Shown here: piece after piece, positions 7,709 through 15,810 of the stretch
Position numbering within the stretch: position 1 is the first letter of the stretch
How the letters are laid out: each line of letters begins with the position of its first letter
DNA from: CALJUZ01 sp003387805
GTDB lineage: Bacteria; Bacillota; Limnochordia; Limnochordales; ZCTH02-B6
Direction of reading: 5' to 3'
NCBI GenBank assembly: GCA_937975235.1
Contig: CALJUZ010000135.1
Span: 1-26,587, forward strand
DNA length: 26,587 bases
Translations under genes and position numbers: made by a program
The notes under the pieces: model-generated
What the model saw: the letters and a program-made list of their open reading frames with translations, nothing else
Databases searched by the model: none
Told to the model about the DNA's origin: nothing

Positions 7709-7999
7709 TCACTCCTCGACGATGCGCGGCACCTTCACGAAGCCGTCCTGCACGTCGGGCGCCGCGGCCAGGGCCGCGTCCCGGGGCAGCGACGCCTCCA
7801 CCGCGTCGTCCCGCCAGACGTTGACCAGCTGCACGCCGAACAGCGTGGGCTCCACGCCTTCCACGTCCAGCTCCTTCAGCCGCTCGGCCTCCTGCAGCAC
7901 GTCGGTCAGCTGCGCGGCCAGGCGCTCGGCTTCTTCGTCGGTCAGGCCCAGCCGGGCCTGACCGGCCAGCGCCCGCACCTGCTCAGGCGTAAACTTCAT
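7709..7999 (-). CDS. gatC: Asp-tRNA(Asn)/Glu-tRNA(Gln) amidotransferase subunit C
   Basis: Small 96-residue subunit that wraps around GatA and GatB and stabilises the transamidase. It has the usual N-terminal KFTPEQVRALAGQARLGLTD and helical LAAQLTDVLQEAERLKELD segments, then VEPTLF and a C-terminal RDDAVEASLPRDAALAAAPD block that in the family threads through the complex. ATG 7999 is chosen with GGAGGG six bases upstream; a TTG at 8005 touches that site. It starts two bases after the ligA stop, giving the order ligA-gatC-gatA-gatB. Presence of GatCAB indicates indirect formation of Gln-tRNA and/or Asn-tRNA. Function is certain. Confidence 0.95.
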   Translation of the reverse strand: MKFTPEQVRALAGQARLGLTDEEAERLAAQLTDVLQEAERLKELDVEGVEPTLFGVQLVNVWRDDAVEASLPRDAALAAAPDVQDGFVKVPRIVEE

Positions 8000-8001
8000 G
8001 G

Positions 8002-10074
8002 TCAACCCTCCAACATGCGTTCAAACTCTTCCTCGGACAGCACGGGCACGCCCAGCTCCCGGGCCCGGTCCAGCTTCGAGCCCGGGTTTTCGCCCACCAC
8101 CAAGAAATCGGTGCTGCGGCTGACCGAACCCGTGACGACGCCGCCGCGGCTGCGGATGAGCTCTTCGATCTCCCGCCGGGGCCGGGACAGGGTGCCCGTG
8201 ACGACGAAGCGCTTGCCGGCCAGCGCCGCCCCGCCCGGGCCGGCCCCTTGGGCCCCGCCCTCCCCGCCGGCCGCGGCGGCCCGGGCCAGCGCGGTCATTT
8301 TCACGCCGGCGGCCCGCAGCCGCTCCACCAGCGCCCGGTTTTGCGGCTGGGCGAAGTAGGCCAGGACGCTGGCGGCGATTTTCTCGCCCACCGCCGGCAC
8401 CGCGGTCAGCTCCTCGAAGGTGGCCGCCATAAGGCGGTCCATGTCGCCGAAGTGCACGGCCAGGTCCCGGGCCACGTTTTGGCCCACGTGGCGAATGCCC
8501 AGGGCAAACAGCAGCCGCTCCAGACCCGCCCGCTTGCTGCCCTCCACGGCCTGCAGCACGTTTTCGGCGGACTTTTCCCCCATGCGCTCGAGGCTCATGA
8601 GCTGCTCTTTCGTCAGCCCGTACAAATCCGCGGGGTCTTTCACCAGGCCCCGCTCCACCAGCTGCTCCAGCAGCTTGGGGCCCACGCCGTCCATGTCCAT
8701 GGCGTCGCGGGAGACGAAGTGGATGAGCCCTTCCAGCAGCTGGGCCGGGCAGGCGTTGTTGATGCAGCGGGCCACCGCCTCGCCCTCGGGCCGCACCACC
8801 GCCGCGCCGCACGCCGGGCAGCGGGCGGGCATGTGAAACTCCCGCTCGGTGCCGTCGCGGCGCTCGGCCAGCACCCGCACCACTTCGGGAATGACGTCGC
8901 CGGCCCGCTGGATGACGACCCAGTCGCCGATGCGGATGTCCTTTTCGCGGATGTAGTCTTCGTTGTGCAGGCTGGCCCGGGACACCGTCACGCCGCCCAC
9001 CTGCACCGGCGTGAAGCGGGCCATGGGCGTCACCGCGCCGGTGCGGCCCACGTTGACGACGATGTCCTCCACCTTCGTAACGGCCTGCTCGGCGGCGAAC
9101 TTGTACGCCGTGGCCCAGCGGGGCGTCTTGGCCGTGGCGCCCAGCTTTTCGTGCAGGCTCAAGTCATTGACTTTCAGCACGACGCCGTCGATGGCGTAGC
9201 CCAGCTGCGCCCGGCGCGCCTCCACGTCCCGGCAGTACTCGATGGCCGCTTCAATGTCCGGAACCAGTTTCCACTCGGGGTTCACCTTGAACCCCAGCGC
9301 GGCCAGCAGCTCCAGCGTTTCGGCGTGGGTTTCGGGCACCTTGAGGTCCGGCCCGCCGCCGGCCTCCGGGCCGTTCAGCGTGCTTTCGTCCATCCAGCCG
9401 ATCCCGTAGAAAAACACGTCCAGGGGCCGCTTGGCCGTCTCCGCGGGGTCCTGCTGGCGGACGCTGCCCGCGGCGGCGTTGCGGGGGTTGGCGAACAGCG
9501 GCTCGCCCGCGGCCTCCCGCTCTTTGTTCAGCTTCTCGAAGTCTTCGAAGTACATGAACACTTCGCCGCGCACTTCCAGCGTCACCGGCCGGCGCAGGCG
9601 CAGCGGCACCGACCGGATGGTGCGCACGTTGGCGGTGATGTCCTCGCCCCGCTGCCCGTCGCCGCGGGTGGCGGCCCGGGCCAGCACGCCGTTTTCGTAG
9701 GTCACCGACACGCTGGATCCGTCGATTTTCAGCTCGGCCACGTACGCGACGCCGTCGGTCTCGGCCATGCGCCGGACCCGGGCGTCAAAGGCCCGCAGTT
9801 CCTCGGGCGAAAACGCGTTGGCCAGGCTCAGCATCGGCACCCGGTGCTCGACGATGGCGAAGGCCTCCGACGGCGGCGCCCCCACCCGCTGCGTGGGCGA
9901 GTCCGGCGTGATCAGCTCCGGATGCGCCTCCTCCAGCGCGATGAGCTCCCGCATCAGCGCGTCGAACTCCGCGTCGCTGATGACCGGATCGTCCAGCACG
10001 TAGTAGCGGTAGTTGTGCTCGTTGATTTGCGCCCGAAGCTCCTCGATGCGCACCGCCACGTCCTTGCGGTCCAT
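8002..10074 (-). CDS. ligA: NAD+-dependent DNA ligase
   Basis: Seals nicks in replication and repair using NAD+. The 690 residues show the full order: Ia domain (EELRAQINEHNYRYYVLDDP, about 11-30); nucleotidyltransferase with adenylated Lys116 in AELKIDG; OB fold; four-cysteine zinc finger (CPACGAAV...CINNACPAQ); helix-hairpin-helix repeats; and a C-terminal BRCT domain (KRFVVTGTLSRPRREIEELI to the end). Length is slightly above the usual 670. An open frame continues upstream to 10164, but ATG 10074 has GGAGGCGGGG before it and matches the family N-terminus, so the longer form is rejected. It heads the gatCAB cluster. In Bacillus ligA follows pcrA directly; here a plus-strand block separates them. 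Confidence 0.97.
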   Translation of the reverse strand: MDRKDVAVRIEELRAQINEHNYRYYVLDDPVISDAEFDALMRELIALEEAHPELITPDSPTQRVGAPPSEAFAIVEHRVPMLSLANAFSPEELRAFDARVRRMAETDGVAYVAELKIDGSSVSVTYENGVLARAATRGDGQRGEDITANVRTIRSVPLRLRRPVTLEVRGEVFMYFEDFEKLNKEREAAGEPLFANPRNAAAGSVRQQDPAETAKRPLDVFFYGIGWMDESTLNGPEAGGGPDLKVPETHAETLELLAALGFKVNPEWKLVPDIEAAIEYCRDVEARRAQLGYAIDGVVLKVNDLSLHEKLGATAKTPRWATAYKFAAEQAVTKVEDIVVNVGRTGAVTPMARFTPVQVGGVTVSRASLHNEDYIREKDIRIGDWVVIQRAGDVIPEVVRVLAERRDGTEREFHMPARCPACGAAVVRPEGEAVARCINNACPAQLLEGLIHFVSRDAMDMDGVGPKLLEQLVERGLVKDPADLYGLTKEQLMSLERMGEKSAENVLQAVEGSKRAGLERLLFALGIRHVGQNVARDLAVHFGDMDRLMAATFEELTAVPAVGEKIAASVLAYFAQPQNRALVERLRAAGVKMTALARAAAAGGEGGAQGAGPGGAALAGKRFVVTGTLSRPRREIEELIRSRGGVVTGSVSRSTDFLVVGENPGSKLDRARELGVPVLSEEEFERMLEG

Positions 10075-10109
10075 GCGCGTCCCCGCCTCCAGTCCGTCCG
10101 AGAGCCCAA

Positions 10110-10138
10110 TTGAAACCAAGACTATTCTTTTCCATACT
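10110..10138 (+). promoter_or_regulatory. Probable sigma-A promoter of the dacF-DUF1538-PII block
   Basis: TTGAAA at 10110-10115, a 17-base spacer and CATACT at 10133-10138, in the only AT-rich patch of the ligA-dacF divergent gap. The -35 matches consensus at five of six positions and the -10 at four of six. It lies about 100 bases before the dacF start. Confidence 0.55.
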
Positions 10139-10245
10139 CGCGGGCGGAATCCTTTGCGGCCCAAGGCGGTGTCGCGCGGCGTCTAAGGCCGGCGCGCCCC
10201 TCATACCCATGTACTTGGCAGCTGCGAAAGCGAGGTCGGCGCCGG

Positions 10246-11472
10246 GTGTTCATTCCAACGCGGCAGCTGCGGGCGTGGGGCGCGGCCTTGTTGGCCGCCG
10301 TCGCGGCCCTGCTGGTCTTGCAGCTTATCGCCGAGCCCATGGTCAACCGGTCGGTGCCCGTATGGATGGCCGTGGAGCCGGGTCCGCCCCTGGTTTACGC
10401 CGACGGCTACGAACAAGGGCCGCCGGGCCCGCCGCTGCGGGCCGCCGCGGCCATCCTTATCGAGGCCAACACCGGCACGGTGCTCTACGCCCACAACGAG
10501 CACGAGCGCCGGCCCATGGCCAGCACGACGAAAATTATGACGGCGCTGATGGCGCTGGAGACGACGCCTTTGGAGCAGCTCGTCACCGTCAGCCCGCAGG
10601 CCGTCCGGGTGACGGGCTCCGACGCGGGCCTGCGGCCCGGCCAGCGGCTGACCATGTTCGAGCTGCTCCACGCCTTGATGCTGCCTTCGGGCAACGACGC
10701 GGCCAACGTGGTGGCCGAGCACGTGGCGGGCAGCCAAGCGGCCTTCGCCCAGCTGATGACGGAGCGGGCCCGGGAGCTCGGCGCCGTCCGCACCCGCTTC
10801 GCCAACGCCCACGGCCTCGACGATCCAAGCCACTACTCCACCGCCCACGACCTGGCGCTGCTGTCCATGGTCGCCATGCGCCTGCCCACGTTCAGCCAGG
10901 TGGTGCGCACGCCCCATTTTCAGGCGCAGAGCATCAGCGCGTCGTGGCGCAACACCAACCGCCTGCTTTGGAGCTTCGAAGGCATCGAAGGCGTCAAGAC
11001 CGGCACCACGGGCGGCGCCGGGTACTGCCTGGTGGCCGCGGCGTCGCGGGACGGCATGCGCCTCATCAGCGTGGTGCTGGGCAGCCCCGACCGCTGGAAC
11101 GACTCGGTGCGCCTGCTGGAGTACGGATTTGACCAGTTTCACCTCATTACGCTGGCCGCCCACGGCGAGGTGCTGGCCGAAGCCCGGGTGCCGGGCGGAA
11201 TGGGCACGCTCCAGGCCGTGGTGGACGGCGACTTCCGCGTCGTGGTGCGCGACGAGGAAATCAACGACCTGCAGGTGCGGGTGTGGCTGGAGCGGTTGCG
11301 GGCGCCGGTCCGCGCGGGAGAGACGGTGGGCGCGCTGGACATCATGGGCGCCGATGGACGCCTGATCCGCTCGGTGCCGCTTCTGGCCAAGGAAACGGTG
11401 CCCCGGTGGACCGTGCACGGCGCCCTGTGGCGCTGGTTCCAGGAGCTTTGGAGCTCGCGAACGGGGAGGTGA
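10246..11472 (+). CDS. dacF: D-alanyl-D-alanine carboxypeptidase (PBP5/DacF family)
   Basis: Trims the terminal D-Ala from peptidoglycan pentapeptides outside the membrane. The 408 residues start with a signal/anchor (hydrophobic about 11-28). The SxxN-type serine peptidase motifs follow in order: STTK at 93-96 (nucleophile Ser93), SGN at 148-150, and KTG at 251-253 followed by TTGGAGYCLVA. A PBP5 C-terminal beta domain covers about 275-375, and a Trp-rich amphipathic tail (ALWRWFQELW) is the expected peripheral membrane anchor. The GTG start is followed by a Lys/Arg-poor n-region, and the upstream GAGG is weak, so the start is less sure than the identity. It is first in a plus-strand block with two DUF1538 proteins and a PII-like protein. 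The paralogue cannot be fixed (dacA, dacB or dacF). Confidence 0.9.
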   Translation: MFIPTRQLRAWGAALLAAVAALLVLQLIAEPMVNRSVPVWMAVEPGPPLVYADGYEQGPPGPPLRAAAAILIEANTGTVLYAHNEHERRPMASTTKIMTALMALETTPLEQLVTVSPQAVRVTGSDAGLRPGQRLTMFELLHALMLPSGNDAANVVAEHVAGSQAAFAQLMTERARELGAVRTRFANAHGLDDPSHYSTAHDLALLSMVAMRLPTFSQVVRTPHFQAQSISASWRNTNRLLWSFEGIEGVKTGTTGGAGYCLVAAASRDGMRLISVVLGSPDRWNDSVRLLEYGFDQFHLITLAAHGEVLAEARVPGGMGTLQAVVDGDFRVVVRDEEINDLQVRVWLERLRAPVRAGETVGALDIMGADGRLIRSVPLLAKETVPRWTVHGALWRWFQELWSSRTGR

Positions 11473-11555
11473 GACCTGGTCCCGCCCTCACGGCAGGAGG
11501 AAAGGCCTGCCAAAGGGAAAACCTAAGACGGTCACAAGGGAGGTTGAAAGCGCCG

Positions 11556-12266
11556 GTGTCGACACCCAACGGGCGGGAGCTCGCGCTCACCATCGGGCGG
11601 GAAGTGCTGACGGCGGTCAGCCCCATCGTCGCGTTTGTGGTCATTTTGCATTTCACGCTGGCGCCGCTGGGCACCGAGGGGCTGGTGCGCTTTCTCGCGG
11701 GCAGCGTCATGGTCACGCTGGGCCTGGGCCTGTTTCTCCTCGGCGTCAACATGGGCGTGGTGCCCTTGGGCGAGCGGGTGGGCGCCGAGCTGCCGGCCAA
11801 GCTGGGCGCCGTGGCCGTATTTGCCGTCTTCGTGCTCTTCGCCGTGGTGGCGGTGGTGGCTGATCCGAACGTGCAGGTTTTGGCCTCGCTGGTCGGCACG
11901 GCCTCCGACGGAGCGATTCCCTCCTTGCAGCTGGTCATTTTCGTCGCGGGCGGCGTCGGCCTTTACACCTTGCTGAGCCTGCTGCGGGTGTTCTTCCAGA
12001 TTCCCGTCGGCTGGATTTTGCTGCCGTCCTACGTGCTGGCCTTCGTCCTGAGCGCGTTCGTGGACGCGCGCTTCCTGTCGGTGGCCTTCGATGCGGGCGG
12101 GGTCACCACGGGACCGCTGATCGTGCCCTTCGTCATGGCCCTCAACGTCGGCATCGTCTCGGTGCTGGGCGTGCGGGACCGGATGGCGGCAAGCTTCGGC
12201 CTCGTGGCCATGATCTTCATCGGACCCATCCTGGCCGTGCTGCTCTTGGGCTTGCTGTACTCGTAA
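11556..12266 (+). CDS. DUF1538 membrane protein, first of a pair (UmpA/UmpB-like)
   Basis: A 236-residue polytopic membrane protein with about six or seven hydrophobic segments. It carries the marks of DUF1538: LLGVNMGVVPLGERVG at 62-76, VADPNVQVLA at 101-110, and AFDAGGVTTGPLIVPF at 177-192, a charged Asp plus glycine turn inside the membrane region. As I recall, two adjacent DUF1538 proteins from a Halomonas species (UmpA and UmpB) were reported to act together as a Na+(Li+,K+)/H+ antiporter. By analogy this is one subunit of a cation/proton exchanger; that is inference here. GTG 11556 is chosen, with AGGGAGG 12 bases upstream; the frame is open further upstream but reads across the dacF end. 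The next gene is its paralogue. Confidence 0.82.
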   Translation: MSTPNGRELALTIGREVLTAVSPIVAFVVILHFTLAPLGTEGLVRFLAGSVMVTLGLGLFLLGVNMGVVPLGERVGAELPAKLGAVAVFAVFVLFAVVAVVADPNVQVLASLVGTASDGAIPSLQLVIFVAGGVGLYTLLSLLRVFFQIPVGWILLPSYVLAFVLSAFVDARFLSVAFDAGGVTTGPLIVPFVMALNVGIVSVLGVRDRMAASFGLVAMIFIGPILAVLLLGLLYS

Positions 12267-12315
12267 CGTCGCACTCGGCATGCGCGGCGAAGGGCTGGAA
12301 GGTGGAAACCGGTTC

Positions 12316-13059
12316 GTGGCTGATTGGTGGAGCGAGCTTGTCCAAGTGGCTGCCGAGGTGGCCGTGGCGGTGACGCCGCTGGCGGCGGTGGCCGTTGTCT
12401 CAAACTTTCTCTTTCTCAAACTTCCCCGCACCCAGGTGCGCACTGTCATCACGGGCCTGGTGCTGACGGCCCTGGGCACCATGTTTTTTCTGTACGGCGT
12501 GCGCATCGGCTTCATGCCCGCGGGGCAGACCATCGGCCAGCTCATCGCCGCGTCCCGGCCCGCGCTGCTGGTGCCCATCGGCTTGGTGCTGGGCTTCGTC
12601 ACCGTCTTGGCCGAGCCCACGGTGCGGGTGCAAACCGCCGAGGTGACGCGCGTGTCCGGCGGCGCGATTCCCGAGCGGCTGCTGCTGTACGCGCTGGCCG
12701 CGGGCGTCGGCATCGCGGTGGCGCTGGCCATGCTGCGGGTGTGGCTGGGCATTCCCCTGCTGGCCATCCTGATCCCAGGATACGCGGTGGCCTTTCTGCT
12801 TATGTTCTTCGTCTCGCCCGGCTTTACGTCCATCGCCTTTGACTCGGGCGGCGTGGCCACCGGGCCCATCACCGTCACCTTCATTTTGTCGGTGGCCCTG
12901 GGCGCGGCCGTGGGCGTGCCGGGCGCGGACCCCGTCATCGCCGGCTTCGGCCTGGTGGCGCTGGTGGCCCTGGCACCGGTGCTGGCCGTGCTGATGCTGG
13001 GCGTCATGTACCGCAGGGCCGAACCGCAGGAAGAGCAGACCCGAAAGGAGAGCGAGTAG
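12316..13059 (+). CDS. DUF1538 membrane protein, second of a pair (UmpA/UmpB-like)
   Basis: A 247-residue paralogue of the preceding gene product, with matching elements: GVRIGFMPAGQTIG at 61-74, VLAEPTVRVQ at 97-106 and AFDSGGVATGPITV at 174-187. It has about seven hydrophobic helices and a charged cytoplasmic tail (RRAEPQEEQTRKESE). The repeated membrane Asp in FD(A/S)GGV and the AEP/ADP turn in both proteins suggest a pseudo-symmetric pair working as one transporter. GTG 12316 is preferred because GGAAGGTGG lies about ten bases before it; ATG 12280 is in frame but has no ribosome site. It is 49 bases after the first DUF1538 gene and two bases before the PII-like gene. Family assignment is firm; transport function is inferred. 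Confidence 0.82.
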   Translation: MADWWSELVQVAAEVAVAVTPLAAVAVVSNFLFLKLPRTQVRTVITGLVLTALGTMFFLYGVRIGFMPAGQTIGQLIAASRPALLVPIGLVLGFVTVLAEPTVRVQTAEVTRVSGGAIPERLLLYALAAGVGIAVALAMLRVWLGIPLLAILIPGYAVAFLLMFFVSPGFTSIAFDSGGVATGPITVTFILSVALGAAVGVPGADPVIAGFGLVALVALAPVLAVLMLGVMYRRAEPQEEQTRKESE

Positions 13060-13061
13060 CG

Positions 13062-13403
13062 TTGGCCGACGGACAGTTTGACTTGATCGTCATCATCGTG
13101 GCCGCGGGGAAATGCGAGGACGTCCTGGAGGCCGCTCGCGGCGCCGGGGCGGAAGGGGCCACCATCGTCCACGGCCGCGGCTCGGGCATCCACGAACAGA
13201 AAAAGATCTTCAACATCCCCATCGAACCGGAAAAGGACGTCGTCATGCTCCTGGTGCCGCAGGACCGGACCGACCGCATTCTCGCGGCCATCGATGCGGC
13301 CGTCGACCTCGAAAAGCCGGGTCACGGCATCGGCTTCGTGCTGGAGGCCAAGCGGGTGGCGGGCCTGCCGCACCTGTTGTCCGGCGACGAAAGCCGGCCG
13401 TGA
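13062..13403 (+). CDS. Short PII-like signalling protein linked to DUF1538 genes
   Basis: A 113-residue protein with the beta-alpha-beta layout of the PII/GlnB superfamily: FDLIVIIVAAGKCEDVLEAA at 6-25 as beta1-alpha1, a shortened T-loop at about 37-59 (GRGSGIHEQKKIFNIPIEPE), VMLLVPQDRTDRILAAI at 61-77, and a B-loop-like PGHGIGFVLEAKRVAGL at 86-102. The Tyr-Arg-Gly of classical GlnB/GlnK, where uridylylation occurs, is absent, so this is a non-canonical PII. PII trimers usually bind nucleotides or small effectors and dock on membrane transporters, so regulation of the DUF1538 pair is a reasonable inference. TTG 13062 has AAAGGAG 11 bases upstream and follows the previous stop by two bases. 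A shared terminator follows. Confidence 0.8.
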   Translation: MADGQFDLIVIIVAAGKCEDVLEAARGAGAEGATIVHGRGSGIHEQKKIFNIPIEPEKDVVMLLVPQDRTDRILAAIDAAVDLEKPGHGIGFVLEAKRVAGLPHLLSGDESRP

Positions 13404-13425
13404 GAGGCCGCCGCACCATTAACAA

Positions 13426-13460
13426 CGGCCCGTCCCGGGCGCTGCGCCGGGGACGGGCCG
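13426..13460. terminator. Bidirectional terminator between the PII-like gene and pcrA
   Basis: Perfect 11-bp stem CGGCCCGTCCC / GGGACGGGCCG between two convergent genes. On the minus strand it is followed by TTGTTAAT, on the plus strand by a weaker pyrimidine run (cttcttcc). The inner loop GC pairs can extend the stem. Confidence 0.75.
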
Positions 13461-13489
13461 CTCAGCTTCTTCCTGCGAGCCCGCGGGAT

Positions 13490-15805
13490 TCAGAGTTTCT
13501 CCAGCGGCGCCACGCTGGCCAGCAGCTTTTTGACGCCCTGCTCCGGAAACGCCACGGTCACCACCGTGTCGCCGCCGGCGGGGGTGCAGCTGACCACCGT
13601 GCCTTCGCCGAACACTTTGTGGCGCACGCGGTCGCCGGCCTGCAGCGTGGACGGGTCCAAGGCCGGACCGCCGCCGGGGCCGCCGCTGCCGGTGAAGGCG
13701 CCGCGGGTCGCGCCCGCGGGCCTCAAGTCGTCGGCCCCCAGACGCGCCGGGCCGCCCGCCCGGCCCCCGCCGCCCGCATCCGCTCCCGAACGGCCCGGTC
13801 CGAAACCGGCCGCCCGCCGCCCGAACGGATCCGCGTCGTAGCCTCCGTAGGCCGGCCAGCCGCCGGCCGCCCCCGTCGTTTCCGACAAGTCCTCCATGAG
13901 CTCGGCCGGAATTTCATCCACGAACATGGACACCCGGCCGGCCACGGGCTGGCCGTACAGCAGCCGCTGGCGCGCGCACGTCAAATACAGCTTCTCCATG
14001 GCCCGGGTCATGCCGACGTAGCACAGCCGCCGCTCCTCCTCCAGCTCGGCGGGTTCAGTCAAAGCCCGCGAATGCGGAAACACGCCGTCCTCCATGCCCA
14101 CCAGGAACACCACGGGAAACTCCAGCCCTTTGGCCGCGTGCAGCGTCATCATGGTCACCGAGTTGGCGTCCGCGTCGTACGCGTCCACGTCCGACACCAG
14201 CGCGACGTGCTCGAGAAACTCGCCCAGGCCGCCGCCCTGTTCCTGCTCGAACTGGCGCGTCACCGACAGAAACTCCCGCAAGTTTTCAACGCGGGCCTCG
14301 GCTTCGATGGACCGCTCGTCGTGCAGTTCCTGCAGGTACCCCGAGTGCTCCAGCACCCGCTCGGCCAAAGCCGTCAGCGACAAGTCATCGGCCACGGCCC
14401 GGAACTCCTCGATGAGCTCCGCGAACTCCTGCACCCGGTTGGCCGCGGCCGGGCTGAGGCCGGCCAGCGCGTCCGCATCCGTCAGCGCCTGGAAGAGGGG
14501 CATGCCGTTGACCGCGGCGAACTCGTCCAGCCGCCCGATGGTAACGTCGCCGATGCCCCGCCGCGGCACGTTGATGATGCGCCGCAGGCTGAACTCGTCC
14601 AGCGGGTTGTAGATGACCCGCAAATAGGCCAGCAAGTCCTTGATCTCTTTCCGCTCGTAGAAGCGGATGCCCGAGACGATGCGGTACGGAATGCCGCGGC
14701 GGATGAACTCTTCCTCGAACGTGCGGCTCTGCGCGTGCGTGCGGTACAAGATGGTAAAATCGCTGTACTGCCGGCCTTCCTCGGCCATGCCCCGACGGAT
14801 TTCGTCGGCGACGAAGCCGGCCTCGCCCCGCTCGTCCATGGCTTGGTAGAAGTACAGCGGGTCGCCTTCGGGGTTGTCGGTCCACAAGTTTTTGGCCGGC
14901 CGGTCGAAGTTGTTGGCGATGACCGCGTTGGCCGCGTCCAAAATGCGCTTGGTCGAGCGGTAGTTCTGCTCCAGTTTGATGACCGTCGCGTCCGGGTAGT
15001 CCCGCTCGAAATCCAGGATGTTGCGAATGTCCGCGCCGCGGAAGCGGTAGATGCTCTGGTCCGCGTCGCCCACGACGCACAAGTTTCTGTGCTGCTCGGC
15101 CAGCATGTTGACCAGCACGTACTGCACCCGGTTGGTGTCCTGGTACTCGTCCACCATCAAGTACCGGAACCGGTCGCGGTAGTAGTTCAGCACGTCGGCC
15201 TCTTGCCGGAACAGCTTCACCGTGGCCAGCAGCAAGTCGTCAAAGTCGAACGCGCCGTTTTCGTGCAGCTTTTCCTGGTACTTCTCGTACACTTGCGCGA
15301 CGATGCGCTCCCAGTAGTCCGACGCTTGGGCCGCGTAGTCGGCGGGCTCCTGCAGGTTGTTTTTGGCCGCGCTGACGGCCCCCAAAAGCCCTCGGGGTTC
15401 GAAGCGCTTCGGATCCAGGTTCAGATCCTTCAGCACCGCCCGGATGGCCGCCAGCTGGTCCGCGGTGTCAAAAATCAGGAACTGGTTCGGAAAGCCCAGC
15501 CGGTCCGCGTAGCGCCGCAGGATGCGCACGCACAGCGAGTGAAAGGTGCCCACCCACACGTGCTGGGCCCGGGGCCCGATGAGGGCGCTGACCCGCTCGC
15601 GCATCTCGTTGGCGGCCTTGTTGGTGAACGTGACCGCCAGGATGTTTTCGGGCGCGACGCCCCGCTCCAGCAAATACGCCATGCGGTAGGTCAGGACGCG
15701 GGTCTTGCCGCTGCCCGCGCCCGCGATGATGAGCAGCGGGCCGTCCACGTGCTGCACGGCGGCCCGCTGGGTTTCGTTCAAGTCTTTCAGCCACGCGGCT
15801 TGCAT
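13490..15805 (-). CDS. pcrA: ATP-dependent DNA helicase PcrA (UvrD/Rep family)
   Basis: 3'-5' SF1A helicase for repair and replication restart. The 771 residues show the helicase motifs: Walker A AGAGSGKT at 28-35, FTNKAANEM (Ia), GTFHSLCVRILRR, Walker B region YLMVDEYQDTN near 212, VVGDADQSIYRFRGA, QNYRSTKRIL, the late MTLHAAKGLEFPVVF, and RRLCYVGMTRA. A low-complexity Gly/Ala-rich linker of about 70 residues leads to a C-terminal Tudor-like domain (DRVRHKVFGEGTVVS) that in PcrA binds RNA polymerase. ATG 15805 has GAAGGA eight bases upstream; ATG 15814, which overlaps the hisIE stop, is embedded in that site. It is the last gene of the his operon by position and ends at a terminator shared with the convergent block. 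Confidence 0.96.
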   Translation of the reverse strand: MQAAWLKDLNETQRAAVQHVDGPLLIIAGAGSGKTRVLTYRMAYLLERGVAPENILAVTFTNKAANEMRERVSALIGPRAQHVWVGTFHSLCVRILRRYADRLGFPNQFLIFDTADQLAAIRAVLKDLNLDPKRFEPRGLLGAVSAAKNNLQEPADYAAQASDYWERIVAQVYEKYQEKLHENGAFDFDDLLLATVKLFRQEADVLNYYRDRFRYLMVDEYQDTNRVQYVLVNMLAEQHRNLCVVGDADQSIYRFRGADIRNILDFERDYPDATVIKLEQNYRSTKRILDAANAVIANNFDRPAKNLWTDNPEGDPLYFYQAMDERGEAGFVADEIRRGMAEEGRQYSDFTILYRTHAQSRTFEEEFIRRGIPYRIVSGIRFYERKEIKDLLAYLRVIYNPLDEFSLRRIINVPRRGIGDVTIGRLDEFAAVNGMPLFQALTDADALAGLSPAAANRVQEFAELIEEFRAVADDLSLTALAERVLEHSGYLQELHDERSIEAEARVENLREFLSVTRQFEQEQGGGLGEFLEHVALVSDVDAYDADANSVTMMTLHAAKGLEFPVVFLVGMEDGVFPHSRALTEPAELEEERRLCYVGMTRAMEKLYLTCARQRLLYGQPVAGRVSMFVDEIPAELMEDLSETTGAAGGWPAYGGYDADPFGRRAAGFGPGRSGADAGGGGRAGGPARLGADDLRPAGATRGAFTGSGGPGGGPALDPSTLQAGDRVRHKVFGEGTVVSCTPAGGDTVVTVAFPEQGVKKLLASVAPLEKL

Positions 15806-15810
15806 GCCAT

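Noticed and set aside
10075..10164. Longer ligA start at 10164
   Set aside because: The extra 30 residues are not like LigA and lack a ribosome site, while ATG 10074 has one and begins at the family N-terminus.
11491..11512. Terminator after dacF
   Set aside because: A 6-bp GGCAGG/CCTGCC stem is present but is followed by A-rich, not T-rich, sequence; it is more likely incidental in a continuing transcript.
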